From Whitmania pigra (lineage: Eukaryota; Annelida; Clitellata; Hirudinida; Haemopidae): a stretch of 64,000 nt of DNA. Positions 25,824 to 39,400 of the stretch are shown piece by piece (position 1 is the first letter of the stretch; each line of letters opens with the position of its first letter). The position numbers and the translations under genes were made by a program. The stretch lies in the NCBI GenBank assembly GCA_021613335.1, contig JAJTWR010000231.1:3961001-4025000 (forward strand), in the 5' to 3' direction. A model generated the notes under the pieces. It did no database searches, had not been told where the DNA came from, and worked only from the letters and a program-made list of their open reading frames with translations.

Positions 25824-26924
25824 TTAATAGATTGATTGGTCTTTGTTGAAATTCATGCTTCCTTCGTTCAGTCTAGAAATTTCTTTCCAGGCATTGTCCA
25901 TGCTTCTTTTTTCTACGTCAGTTTCTCGAAGAATTCTCGTAAGTCTTCGATTCTTGCGCGAGATAGGAGGATGCCACAAGAGTTGCTCAGGAATCCTCAC
26001 ATACAAGGCCTGATCACTCAAATAGTGCATGAGACGATGTGTTATGTAAAAGATCATGTAGTTTCTGTTGTCTAGGAGAGCCATGTTCTCGAAATATCTG
26101 CATTCTGTTGACATGACATCCTTATCCACATATGTCTTTTGCAGAGATTCGGGTTTGATTCTCGCCAGGCTGCATAAAATTCCATTAATTCCATCGCTTT
26201 GGATCTTATCAATATCTTGCACCAAAGTTCTCTTGACGTCGTGAATTTCACTCTCGTCTCTTTTCGCTTGATCCAGAAATACGGCTACCTTTGCCACTAG
26301 AGGTACTGCGTGATTTGCAAAGAAGGTCATCTGAAATTTCATTATGATTTGTAACTTTGTCCAAAGGAATTTTATTTTTTCTGTTTTAATCTAACGTTAA
26401 TAAGCTGGTACGTGTGCCATTCTTCGATTTCCTCGAAGCTGGGAAGTCCTTCCAAGAGGCAGTTGTTTTCCAAGTGATTGTTGAGGCACCTCTTCATTAC
26501 CAAACATTCGATCAAAACGTCGGCATGGTAACTGTTATTTCCGAATCTTTCTCTCCACTGAAATCAGTCTCTAGCGTTGAAAACTTAATTCAAAAAATGA
26601 CAAATTTTATATTCAACTCACTGTTCTCTCAAGCAGTTTGTCCGTAGATATCTTTGCTCGGAGGGCAAGTTTCCTGATGAAGACAGGAAAGTACTCCTGG
26701 TCGTACTGGAGAATAGAAGGACCGTTGTAATGCTGACAGGGACATCTCCAAGGTGGACAATCAACTTCTTCTTGAATTCCCGCTCCTGCGATTCTACCAG
26801 AAAACTTCAAAACCGCAAAGATCCCAAGAAATGCTTGTTTTTGGAAAGAAACAATGTGTCATGTTTATTAATCGTAGTAAATAAAATAAATGAAACTCTC
26901 ACCCCACACAAATAAGAATCTCAT
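25824..26924 (-). CDS. Predicted secreted protein of unknown family
   Basis: Four exons join in phase into 300 residues: 26924–26903, 26833–26622, 26557–26396 and 26330–25824. The N-terminus MRFLFVWAFLGIFAVLKFSG is a typical signal peptide with cleavage likely near residue 25. A cysteine-rich segment follows (DCPPWRCPCQHY), then a mostly helical region with further cysteines (LIECLVMKRCLNN, NNCLLEG, GILCSLARI, STECRYF). There is no transmembrane helix after the signal, and the tail is basic and polar. I do not recognise the family. Length, signal peptide and amphipathic stretches would be compatible with a helical cytokine-like fold, but no diagnostic motif is visible and this is a guess. A CTTCAAG acceptor-like site lies one base before the ATG and a TATAAAAG box about 65 bases upstream. 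Confidence 0.75.
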
Positions 26925-26988
26925 GCTTGAAGTTCAAAGTTGAGAACTCTGAGCAACTTCTCGGACAAGAAGACATTTTCTGGCAGAT

Positions 26989-26996
26989 CTTTTATA
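26989..26996 (-). promoter_or_regulatory. TATA box candidate
   Basis: The minus strand reads TATAAAAG at 26996–26989, 65–72 bases upstream of the start codon of the secreted-protein gene and pointing the right way. It matches the TATA consensus; distance suggests transcription starting about 35–45 bases before the ATG. Confidence 0.5.
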
Positions 26997-26999
26997 GAG

Positions 27000-29389
27000 A
27001 TCTAACCTGGTAAGACTACACCTTAAAAGCAACGTTGTGATGACAGCCCCATGATTTTCCCATCTTCAAATCATTGTTTCTCGATTGTCAAACGACCAAG
27101 AGATGATAATTACTAAGGTATCCAACACCTTAATAGTCGGTCATGCTCTTCTTAAATGCCGGGCAACAGTGCCCAGTCTCCATTTATCTCCGTCATCCAT
27201 TCCAAGTTACATCTAATTCTATATTTAAAAAAATATTTCGTCCTCCGTAATTTAATATTAATAATATGTTTTCCTATTCCTGATCTGAATTTTGATCGAT
27301 CCCTTCTAGGCATTTGTAAGAAGTTTTTAGTAAACGTGAAAATGTTTACTATTTCTGTTTCCTGGGCATCTATGCTAGATGTCATTTTTGCCCTTCCCCA
27401 ATGTTTAGACCAGGCTCATAAAAGGTCAGCTCTTCATGATTTGCGAGGGGTAGCCCACTCCCTCCTTGGAAAATGCTGACACGAGGCCATCAGAATATGT
27501 CTTCATATCTTCTTTCACTTTCATTAATCAAAAGCAGTCACAAATCCATTTTTTTAAATGTTCAAATCTATGTTTTTCTCAAAACAACACCATAAAGGAT
27601 TTCAACAGGTAACCAAGCACATTTGTGAGATGTAAAATCATCTTATTATTTCACACTGCTGACATTTTAGAATAATTTAATAAAAACTTCAATGGCGCCA
27701 ATTTATTATGCAAAGTTGAACTTAATGCATAGTTTGTACATTTTCGACGAAACTTAAAAAGCTTTTTATTGAAAACTTTCGTAATGTTGTCAGTAAGTTT
27801 AAAAAGTCGACAACAGAATCAAAGGAAGTTCATTCCGGTGAGAGTTTGAAAAATAAGAAGAGGACTTTTTCTCGATGATCGAGTCGCAGTAAGGGCTTTG
27901 AAACAATAAATAATAATAACGATGATGATGATGATGATGACGGAGATGGTGGTGATGATGATAATAATAATGATAAGCTCAAACAAAACACCACTGGCAT
28001 AAGTTCTACAGCAGTGAAAATAAAAGAAATGACAGCGATTCCTTCCACTGTAAGTGAACAAATGAGGATTTTTCATTCATGTTTGAAGGTCTTCAACGAA
28101 ATGAAATCAGTGCATGAATAAACTTAAACTAACTAAAAGCATTTAGTTATAAACATTTGGATTATTCACAACTGGATCGAGGTCACAAAGGATGCTTTGT
28201 AAAACCATGGTTCGACATAATTCATCAACAAATGACAAACAACTTCAAATCCTTACAAATGGTTTCCCAATCATTTAATGTAATGAACGAAGTAAAAGGA
28301 AGTAAATAAAGACTAAGGCTTCAGAAAGTTCAATTCAAACCCGATTTGCCAAAACACGTCTCTAAAAAGGCACAAGAAATGTATTTGCAGGCTTACTGGA
28401 AATCTCGAAACTACAACTTAATAACATATTTTATTTAATTTTAATAACATATTCAATTTTATTTTAATAACCTATTCTATTCTAGTTTAATAACATATTC
28501 TATTCTATTTTAATAATATATTTTATTTTAATAATATATTTTATTTTATTTTAATAACATATTTTTATTTTATTTTAATAACATAATTGTCGACAAATCT
28601 AAACTTGTACGTATTGCAAGAAATGTGGAACACTTAATCAATTAAAAGCATGTCTCATATCAAGAGCTTTCAGCTAGATTCAAGTATCCTTTACAACTAT
28701 TACTATCACATCGATTAAATTTAATAAATTATAAAATCACTAATATAAGCATGTCACTAATGCACTATTTAATTCATAATGCCATTTTATTTAAAAGAAA
28801 GTATTACCTGCCAAACAAAAGATAAAAAAATGATTGACAACTAATCGATAAACAAACAATTAAAAAGCAACAACTGATTAAAGCTTGCATTAATTGAAAT
28901 CTCTTGAAAGGCAAACAAATGAAACTGACATCTCCTGGCAAGACACGTTATGAGAAAAGCATGAAAGAGACAAGGCAAGGAGAGCGAAATTAAAAATTAT
29001 TTTCAAAAATTCTCCCCAGAATTTCATGATTAAGCAATAAGAAATGGAATGAATTCTTCAAAGAAATTAAACTTTTGAAGAATTTAATTTTAAATTAATT
29101 AATAAATTAAATTCATTAATAACTAATAATTTAATTTAAATAATAACTTGATTTAATTAATAACTTAGCAACAAAATTGCGTGAGATCAAAGTAAATCCA
29201 CAGTTGCAAATGCAAATATAACATCAAACTGGGAAAGAGTTGAAATAAAAGCATCATTTGCAACGAACAAAAATTCCGAACGAATCCCGACAAAATTTCT
29301 GCCAAAATACAAAACATTCACTTCGGAAGGAAGCGGTTTCACTACTGAGAAACGCCTGGAGTCGCCACGATTCGATGGATTGCAACGGT
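27000..29389. other. Intergenic with small repeats, no gene recognised
   Basis: A GATGAT microsatellite lies at about 27922–27962. From about 28420 to 28590 a 20–30-bp AT-rich motif (TTTTAATAACATATTCTATT) is repeated about seven times with length variation. The open frames at 27156–27479 and 27152–27385 overlap each other on opposite strands and show no domain or splice context. Confidence 0.5.
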
Positions 29390-31303
29390 TTAAAGTTCGT
29401 CTTCTTCGAGTTTCTGCTTCGGAATTCCGCCACCTTCGGCGTCCTGTCTTTTCAGGGGACTCCTGCTTTTGAACTCAATGGAATCCTGGCTTTTTTGCCT
29501 CAAATCTTCCTGTTTGGTTTCAGTTTTGTTCTTCTCCGTGCCGTTATTCCTTTCAGTTTCCTCGTTTAATTCTTGAATGGCAGGAGTGTGAATGAGAGGG
29601 GAATGTTCCCCGAGTCTGCCGTCCCCACTCCCGAGGTGGGTGTAATAGGGCTGACTGGTGGGTCGCCTTTGTTGGTAGCGGGGCGTGTACTTCCCAGGGG
29701 CTAAATTATTATTAATCAGTTAATGAGATCTTACTTAAAATTGAATTGGGATGGCAGCAGACTAATCACATGATATCATATCATTTGCTAAGTAATTGCA
29801 AAGCAATAACTCAGTGTTTCAAAAGTACCAATGCTCTCGTCAAAGTCGACGGTTTTATGCTTCTTCCTGACAACGAGTTCCTGGGTGTTGCTCCTCAGCC
29901 TCGGATGGCCCTCCACCTCCAGTTGTTCTGCATTCGAAAAGTTACCATTATTAACTAACTAATTAATGAAAGAATTAATAAATAATAACGTCCATTAATA
30001 ATTGATTAATTAAACAAATTAGCATTAATTTCATTGGCTAACCAAGACTACTGGCCCTGGACCTCATAGGTGAAGGGAGTGCAGAGTACATGACACTTTG
30101 ACCTCTCAAATACCTGTTGTGTCGAAGTTGCTTGTCGTTCAACAGCTTCAACAGGTCACCTTTGTCGCCTTCCTTTAAGTTTCTATCGGCTCTTCTTGAG
30201 AAAGCCTGCATTCATTACATCTTTATGTCATTATGTCTTTACGACATTATGTCATTGCAACATGTCGTTAAAAGTTCACAACTTAAATTTCTACTTTTCA
30301 AAAATTCTTAAATTGTAATAATAAAATGCAACTCATATTAAGGAATGTTCTTGAATGTCACAAGAAGAATGAGCAAGACATGATCGTCAAACATCAAACC
30401 AACAATCTGATATCAAAACTTCAAAAATAAAAAAAATAAAAAAACTCAAACAAAATATAAAATACAGTAGATATTATAGGAAGTGTTTAACAAAGGATAT
30501 CATAAGAATTTAAAACATAATGACTATTATGTAAAATGTTTAGCAATGGATATTATACAAAATATTACATCTCTGTTGGATGTTATATGAAACATTACAT
30601 CTCTGTTGGATATTATACAAAATATTACATTTCTGTTGAATATTATATGAAATATTACATCTATGTTTGATTTTACACAAAATATTACATCTCTGTTGGG
30701 AGCTTTGATCATCCACTTCCTGAGTTGTTGCGTGTTCGGAGCAAGAACGAGTTGACCGGAGTCCAAGTTTCCGCTCATTTTCCTCAACTTATTTCTTCAA
30801 AACAAAACATGAAATGTGAAATAATGTCGAATTAAAATAAAAATGTTCATAAATTTTTCTTTTGGAAATATTCAGAAATTTTTATGCTTTTCTAAATAAA
30901 GACTAAATTTTCTGGAGCACACAAAAATCAATAAACCACAGATGTTTTGCAATAGCAAATGTTTTGCATTTGCAAAGGCCAATGAATCGAACAAATATGT
31001 TTCGAACAGATTTGGGAATTAAGATCTGATGACAATGCTTGTCATGACTTATTGCATAACAAGTAATACATTTGGCAAATGAATTGCAACTCACCACTTA
31101 GAAATACAAGTAACATTTAAATCATATGAATTGTAAATAATTTGGACATCTAACATCAACAAAAACGAAACTGAAAGTACACATCAAAACTGAAACCAGG
31201 ATTCTACATGCCTCGCTCGTTTCCACCTTGAAGCAGGTATTTTCTGCTCCTCTTCCTGACCAACTGAACTTGAGCGTTTTGCTTGCTTGGCATTCTTAAA
31301 ATG

Positions 31304-31349
<46 letters not shown>

Positions 31350-33421
31350 CATCATTATTAATTATAGCATAAACATTATTCTTAGTAATGTAAGTATGGC
31401 ATTTTAAAGATGGCACAATGGTTGTTATGAATGCATAAACCTATTATAATAATTTTCTTCACAACCTTTTTTGATGCTCTTTACAATTCATCACCATTCA
31501 AATCATCATTCCACTCAATGCCAGAAGCTCCAAAGAGAATAACAACAAATTGACTCAATCAATTAATATTTCAAATTCCTTCCAGCCTTTTTTCAATGCA
31601 ACTTTTTCATGGCAATTTTTCCAATTAAAGAACACATTCACAAACTAGTAATGTTTATTCAGCACTACATTCTTATTTAATTCTCCATCATTAGATAATT
31701 TTCATTAACTTAAAATAGTTAAAATAAGCCAAATGTTCACAGCAGCAGAGAATGAGATGGTCGAGAACTAAGAATGTAACCTGTAAATGTTTGGCCATGT
31801 AAGGTGGCAAAGACACGACAGTGTCGTAGACTCGATACTGATCGCCAAGGTTCACCTGTTCTTCGTCCCAGTCGTACGACGCCATCGACGTCAATCTCCT
31901 GCGGTTCTTAGCCTGCATGATCTTCAACACTGCAGCAAAACAAAGACAATTGAAACGATAGGCTAGTTCACATTTTTACTTGATTTAATTGATTACTAAT
32001 TTGATTATTTAATCCAAATTGGTAACACTTTCGTTTCATTGATCTAAATGGAAAACGATGGAAATTGATATAATAATCATTAACGAAGATGATTGCGAGT
32101 GTCAATTTGATTAAAAATGTCGAAACACTTCAGGAGGTCTGACCACTAACAGAAGCATGAAAAAGTAAGCGAAATTACTTGATGGTAAGATGGATGATGA
32201 CTCACCAACATCATCCATGGATTTTCCAGTATCAGGACTTCCTGGCGCGATCGATTCTCGTTTATCGACGAGTCTTTTAGTAGAACAATGTTATTAGAGA
32301 AATCGCAATTATTTATTACAAATAAATAACAATAAATGTGTGCTAGGAAGGAAAGCATGAAACAATTGGAGAAAGAAAACTCACTCGGGTTGATAAAGTT
32401 GCAGCCTGCTCGACATGTCGACACCGTAAACGGACTCGTAATGCTGCCTGCAGATGTCAAGAAAACATTCGACTTTGTTACTAAATTCTTTTTGTACGTT
32501 ATTGCATAAATAATTTAAATAAATTATAAATGGATAGGTGGACAGATGATGAAAAGTTAGATGGTTTCAAGGAATCATCTTGAAGTGATTTAGGTTCAGG
32601 TATGCACTTCAAAGTGAACTTTTAAAGTGCATAATTAAATAATAAACGCCATCAGCAAATGTTACTCAATCGATACCTGCTTTACTAGACATTGCAAGTT
32701 TTTAAGTGCACTTTGTCAGTTAAATGCTTACCTGCTTACAAATCAATCCAAACCCATTTCAACAACCACATAAAACTTGTTGCTTCTAAATCAATGGCAT
32801 AGGAAACATAATCACTGTCAAATAACTTATTTAAATAAAAACAAATCGTCAGTTTAAAATAAGTGCAAAAGTGATTGGTCAAGGTCACGTGTTAAATGTC
32901 GTTCACCTGCATGACCGACCGAATGTTTAAAAAAGGAGTTACGCACGACCGACCGAACAATACAGGTGAAACTCATTCATCAATCCATCAGTTCAGGTGA
33001 GTCTTACTGGAGTGCTATCTGCTGGTAGACCTCCATAATGATCTCATCCTTGGTGTAAGGATCCCTTTGCAGGATTTTCTTCAGGTACTTGTCGTCGATC
33101 TTGTCTAGCCAACCCTTTGATGACATTTGATGAGTTGGAATTACTTGAGAATTAATTAGAAATTAATTTTCTTTGAAAATTCATCAACAGATGGACTGAC
33201 GCTCATTTAGACTGACTCAGTGGCAACAAGATTTAAAAATTTCAGGTTAAACTATGAATATTAATAAGTTTTCATATCATTGCTTATTTAACCTGCAAAA
33301 AGAACTTAAGGAATTATTTAATTGCTTGAGATCATGCTGCATGAGATTAATATGCGTCATCATTGTCGCCATCAACAATTAAGTGATTTATTATTATTAA
33401 CTGATTGCGATTATTAATTAA

Positions 33422-33467
<46 letters not shown>

Positions 33468-36400
33468 ATTAACTGAATACTTAATTACTAATCCTTTAGT
33501 AAAGAAATACCTGGAAGGAGTTGTGTCCGTAATGTCCTACAACTTCCTCCACAAAAACCATCAAATGGTCGATCACCTGTGAAGCAAGTGGTGACTCATC
33601 TTAAAATATTTGTAAGAGATGTCACAATCATCATCAAAAATAAAAATGCTTCGAAATAGTTTTTATCAAAAATAACTCTGCTGATATTCAAGAAGTAATA
33701 ACCACTTTTAAATGCTTGATATTAAACAATTAGTTAGTAATAATTTGTTAAGCAAACTCTTGCAAGCAGCCAGGATTTGAACTCCTAAAAGGAAAAGAAT
33801 TAACCAACTGGCCACTGACTATGAAATGATAAATGAATGATGAGAACTGACGTGATTGTTGATTTCTTGATACAAGCAGACGACTTTTTCTTCTTCACCT
33901 TTAATTCTTAAAATCTTCACGAGAGGCTTGATTGTGATGCCCTAAGTTGAAAGACAAAAAACGTTTGTCTGAGAAATGTTGAAAACCACTGAAAAATTTG
34001 TTTGTTTTGATGTCCTGGAAAGTTTGCACCGAGAAGAAAGGAAATCTTTAACAAGCAAAAGTCATTCAGGTGCAATGCATAATCAGTGCATCAACAACAT
34101 AACCTAACAAGAGATGGAATTTATATCATAACCAATCATTTCGCCCGATTAAATATGCAAAATTTGCTCTAGATTGATTGGGTTCTTGCATGCAGTGTTA
34201 ATAGCCATAGTCATAAGGTGTCTTGTTTGCATCCCAGATTGTAGCTCTGTCGGGTGCCCTCGGTAAGGGTAATATATAAATAATATAAATAACACATAAA
34301 CGGTGGATCATTTAACAATTGCCTTCGCATCCTACCCGGATTCATAAGGCACTCAAAATACTGACTAATTGCAACTGCAAATATAACCTCCATTACGATC
34401 CAAAAGTGAAGATAAAATTGAATGAGGGTGGTCATAATTAACGACCACCGCACAATCAATGCCGCATGTTACATGTTACAAATGCATCCAAGCAGAACAC
34501 GGCTCTAATATACATTTAGAATCAAGTAATAACTCTAAGCATAAATATTAAGCAGTACAGCGGGAATTAAAAAGAATTCTATCTATTCCAATGCATTTAC
34601 TACAACATCACATTTCTGCAGAAATAAAAGATTCATTATCCATTGATATAACTGCATTGCCAATCACATTTCTGCAGAGATAAAAGATTCATTATCCATT
34701 GATAAAACTGCATTGCCAATCACAAAGAGGGGAAATAAAACTCAAATTAACCTGGACGAAGACTGTGAAGAGGATGACAAAGAGGGTGGCAGTTTGGAAG
34801 AGATCCTGGTGCTTCGTGTGTTTCTCCGTCAACATGGCCACCAAGCAGAAAGCCACTGCTCCTCTCAGACCTCCGTAAGCCTGCAAGTGGCAGTGATGTT
34901 CTTCAATGTATTATTGCGCAATAAAGTCGAACCAGATGCTGTGCTTGTCGTCTGCTGTCTGCCCTTCGAGATATTTATGGCTAACATCACACACATATGT
35001 CAAACATCCCATATGACGACCTGGCCAATAAATGGTTAAATTCATTCATGTTCTCCATGGTTAACATTTGGTAATGCAACAAGGAAGTCAATTCTCATGA
35101 ATGTTTGAAGATATTTTAAAACTAAACCAGAATACATTATTAGCATAATTACTTATTACTAGCATAATTACAACTTATCATTATGATGATTTCCACTTTT
35201 AATCAAAATAAAAAATTCCAGTTTCACCATGATAAATTGCTCTCTGTTTCCAATGGTCCTCGTCCTGTTTGTTCTGTTGACCAGGAAAGTCAAGCCATAA
35301 GTGACTAAAAGGAAAGCATTCAAAAAGAAAATTCTTACCAACTTTTGAACATGATAAAGCATTTAAGTAGGCCATTATTTGATTAGAGACACAATTAAAT
35401 GTCAGTGTTAAAAGCCAAAAGTCACTAAAAGCTTAATTAAAAGATTAATTTTTGAAAATGTATTTGATCATTCAAACTTCTCAAATCTATCAAAATCAAG
35501 CATTTCAAGCAATCATTCTTTTCTTATGTCACTTAGTTGCTTAAAGGATATCCTGAAACCCGAGCTGTTTGTGCCTTTATTTGCAGAGAGGATTTTTTCA
35601 TCTGTTATTTCATCTCAGGAAGAAAATGTCTGTAAACACTATTGCTTAATACAAAGTCCCAAAGGTTTTATCAAATAATCTGCACAATCTTTCCCTTAAA
35701 CAAATCTTCATTCTAGCCGAGCATTGCATTTCGAAAGGAAAATATGAGAACGAAGAATACTTAAGCAATGATATTGATTCCAATGTTTCCTCACAAATAC
35801 CAGTATCAATGCAGAAGAGCAAATGGCTTATCTGGTTTTGATAACTAGATGATAATCACCCATAATAATGGGTCAAAGAGTTGAAAGTGAAAGCACAACC
35901 TTAGTTAAATGTCTCTTAATTGCTCTTGGCAAGCTAAAGGATGTCATAATTGTAATAGTAAGGACTGACTAAGTTATTAAGTTATTAATTCATCTAAATA
36001 CATTACACCAAGTAGGCCTTCCATATTAAAGCCTAAACCAGGCATTCTTGAATTCTGTACACATTACCTGTAATTACACTAGTACTTGTATTTGTATTTA
36101 GATCTCTAAGATCATTTATCTCCGAGTTCATGTCTGTAATTAACCACAGGTTATAGAAAATTGTGGATTTTGAATAATTACAGTTTGGTAGAAAATAATT
36201 TCAACTGTATGTTGAGGACAAAATTTAGTAATTTACACAAGTAAATACAATGAATACACATTTCACGTTTCACCACAGGTTATAGAAAATTGTGGATTTT
36301 GAATAATTACAGTTTGGTAGAAAATAATTTCAACTGTATGTTGAGGACAAAATTTAGTAATTTAAACAAGTAAATACAATGAATACACATTTCACGTTGC

Positions 36401-39400
36401 TTTGTGCCGTACTGTTGACAAAAAACATGATCACATCTAGCCCTCAGGAAGTAATTGTTTTTCAACAACAAAATACAATCACCTATCATTTCCAAGACTT
36501 TTAGAGGGTTTTTTAACACAAGCAACGTTTTTAGGACAAAAATATGTTTAATGTTATGCTGAGACTTCTCACCATTACCATAACCATCATCATCGTCATC
36601 ATTATCACTGTCACCATAACCATTATCATCACATCTTAATAATCTACAGAAGCGAAAGTTTCAACAAAAAAAATAAATATTTCAAACAAACCAACCCAAG
36701 AACCTGACGACAAGGCAGAGCAGAGCACTCCAGAGAATGAAACCCGTGTGCCACTTGAAGCTGTCCCTGGCAATGGCGATGCCAAGAAACATGAAGATGA
36801 TGCTATCACAGGCTCCACTTGAAAATGCAAATAACAATGGATTTAAACTAAGTTCTTCAATTGGTTCAAATGTAAGCCACAAATAGCAATCTTAACGTGA
36901 TTCTAAGTTAAAAGTGATTCTAAGTTAAAAGTGATTCTAAGTTAAAAGTGATTCTAAGTGGTCTTCCACATTACGAGCTCGTCATCACTAGTAAGGATGG
37001 TAATGAAGATAGCAGTGATATCAGAACCACAATCATCATCATGATAGCGGTGACATCATAATCACAACCGTGAGCTACCTGAAAGCATTATCTCAACAAA
37101 ACACGATGGTCGTAAATCATTAAAAACAACTAGAGGGAATGCTCACCTGAGCATTTTGACGAAGTACTTGATGGTGATGCCGGAGTTGTTGGAAATGTTA
37201 TGGGCTGCGTACTGCATCTGCATGAGGCCACATCCAATCATGCTGCAAAGAAAACATTAATTTCCACCCGTTTGCATAACCTTAAAGGCTTTTAGGGGAC
37301 TCACTAGTACCTTTTGAAAGTTTTGTAAATCAAAATGTGAATTATAAAATAATGTTTTATTAACGTCGGTTGCATAGCTAGATGATTAGGACGGTGCTTC
37401 CGCAGAGGAGTTTGAAAATGTGAATTAATGTTATTATTACTTATGAGGATCATTTTGGACCTAGTGAGGTAGTGTAAAATACCTGATGATGCCAGAAAAG
37501 TGGAAAAGTTCTGCCATGAGGTATGCAGAATAAGCCATGGACAGGATTGCCAGTGGTTCAACAACTGTTTTGTTGTAATTTGATTTCAAAAGACTCATTA
37601 ATTACAGATTAAGCAGAGCTTAAGAATAACTATACAATAAAAGTAATCCATTTCAAATGTTATTTTTTCATGAGAACTTCAATTGTTCACCAAGTAATGA
37701 AAATCATCATGAACCTCATGAAACGAAGTGTCGGTAAATATAAAAAAAATAGGCCAAACCTCGGATGTGCATCATAAGTCTGGTAATAAGAGCACTGATA
37801 ATGCCAAAGATTATTCCAATGGTTAATCCTCCAAGACTGACGGTGAAGAAGGCAGCAACTGCCATGCCAACCTGGAAAAAGTATCAACACAACATTTGGA
37901 ATGGTAATCAACACAAAATACCTGGGAAATATAATCATTATCAAGCTACACACAAGTCTGTACAACTTGTAACCATCACGAAACCAATTAATGTGGCAAT
38001 GAATAAATTGTTTCATCAGGGCCACTTTCATCTGAGAAGGCAACACGATAGAAAGAACAGAATAGGAGGAGAAATAATTGGAAGCCTTCAAACAGGAAGT
38101 TTACCAATCTCGCAAGCAAGCAGAGAGTTGACGGCAGCACTTTATTTACTTTGCAAGAAATCAAAATCTAAGGGATGATACGTAATGATGATGGTGCGGA
38201 TGATGTGCATCATGATGATGGATTAAGATCTGACTGTGATGGAAGTAATAAGATGATGATAAGCTAGTGAGTTGAAAGAACTTTATCTACTTTGCAAGAA
38301 ATCGAAATCTAATGGATGGAAAGTAATGGTGATGATGTGCAACATGATATTGAAACAGGATGTGACTGTGGTGGTGGTGAAATGCATGTAATGATGTGAT
38401 GATGAAGAAAGCTGCAGCATCATTTATCACCTCAGATGGAGGAATAGGTCCATGCATTTCACTCAGAGTTGTAATGGTGTTATACAGCACAACAGTAACA
38501 GCATCTGCGGTTGAATGGATGATTATTGAATGAGTAAACAGTTTAGTAATCATTATTAACTTTAATATCATAATTATAATAACTTGCACATACAATCAAC
38601 CTTAATATTACCAGTACAAGTTATTATTATCATCATTATGATCTGCTAAAAATATTTGTAATCACAGCATTTAAAAGCATGTAAATCAATTGTTCTTTTA
38701 CCATTAAAAAGTGATTCTCCAAACACTAAGAAGTACAGAACACTATTGACACCAACTTCTTGAAATATGGCCAGCACCTTTTAAATTTGAATTTTATTAA
38801 GGAATTCAGTTACTTTCAATAACATAATAATAATAACAGACACAGACTCATATATTCATTCATAAGTAATAATAGCTCTCAATAGCCTTCACTGGCGAGC
38901 TTTTGTAATGCATTATCAGTAAATCTTCCAACATTTGCATTAAAATTAAACTCTTAGTTTCACGAAACTTTCAGCCATTTGAATAATGCAGCATGTCGAT
39001 TCACAACTCAATTCAACAAACACCGCTTCTCGTCTGCAACAACAACGACAACTCACAGCTACTGGATCTACGGCAACAATGAGCGAAGAGAAGACGAGGC
39101 ATTCGATGAATCCAATGCTAATTTCTCCCATGGCACCGATAATTGCCAGGCCGTAAAGTGTTGGTCCTTGTTGACAAAATGCAAGGTAAGAAACCACATC
39201 TCGAGAGTTTGTGAGATGTGCACATAAACACTTTCCAAATCGAAGTTTATGAAAAGCTTTGTAGAAAGAAGAGGATGAAGATGATGGTGATGGCGATAAA
39301 GATATAGATGAAGAGTAAAACAAATTTTTTTTTTGAGAGATTTATTAAACTAAAAAATAAACAAATATAACAAATTACACACAGTTAATTGCTTACAAAG

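Noticed and set aside
27152..27479. Overlapping opposite-strand frames of 77 and 107 codons
   Set aside because: Mutually exclusive, no motif, no splice signals.
33767..33828. tRNA-like sequence on the minus strand (AGTTCAAATCCTGGC with a box-A-like TGGCCAGTTGGTTAA)
   Set aside because: Too short for a full cloverleaf and no proper acceptor stem; at best a SINE or tRNA relic.
37687..38178. Frames of 134 and 137 codons around 37.7–38.2 kb
   Set aside because: They run across an NHE exon and its introns in wrong frames.
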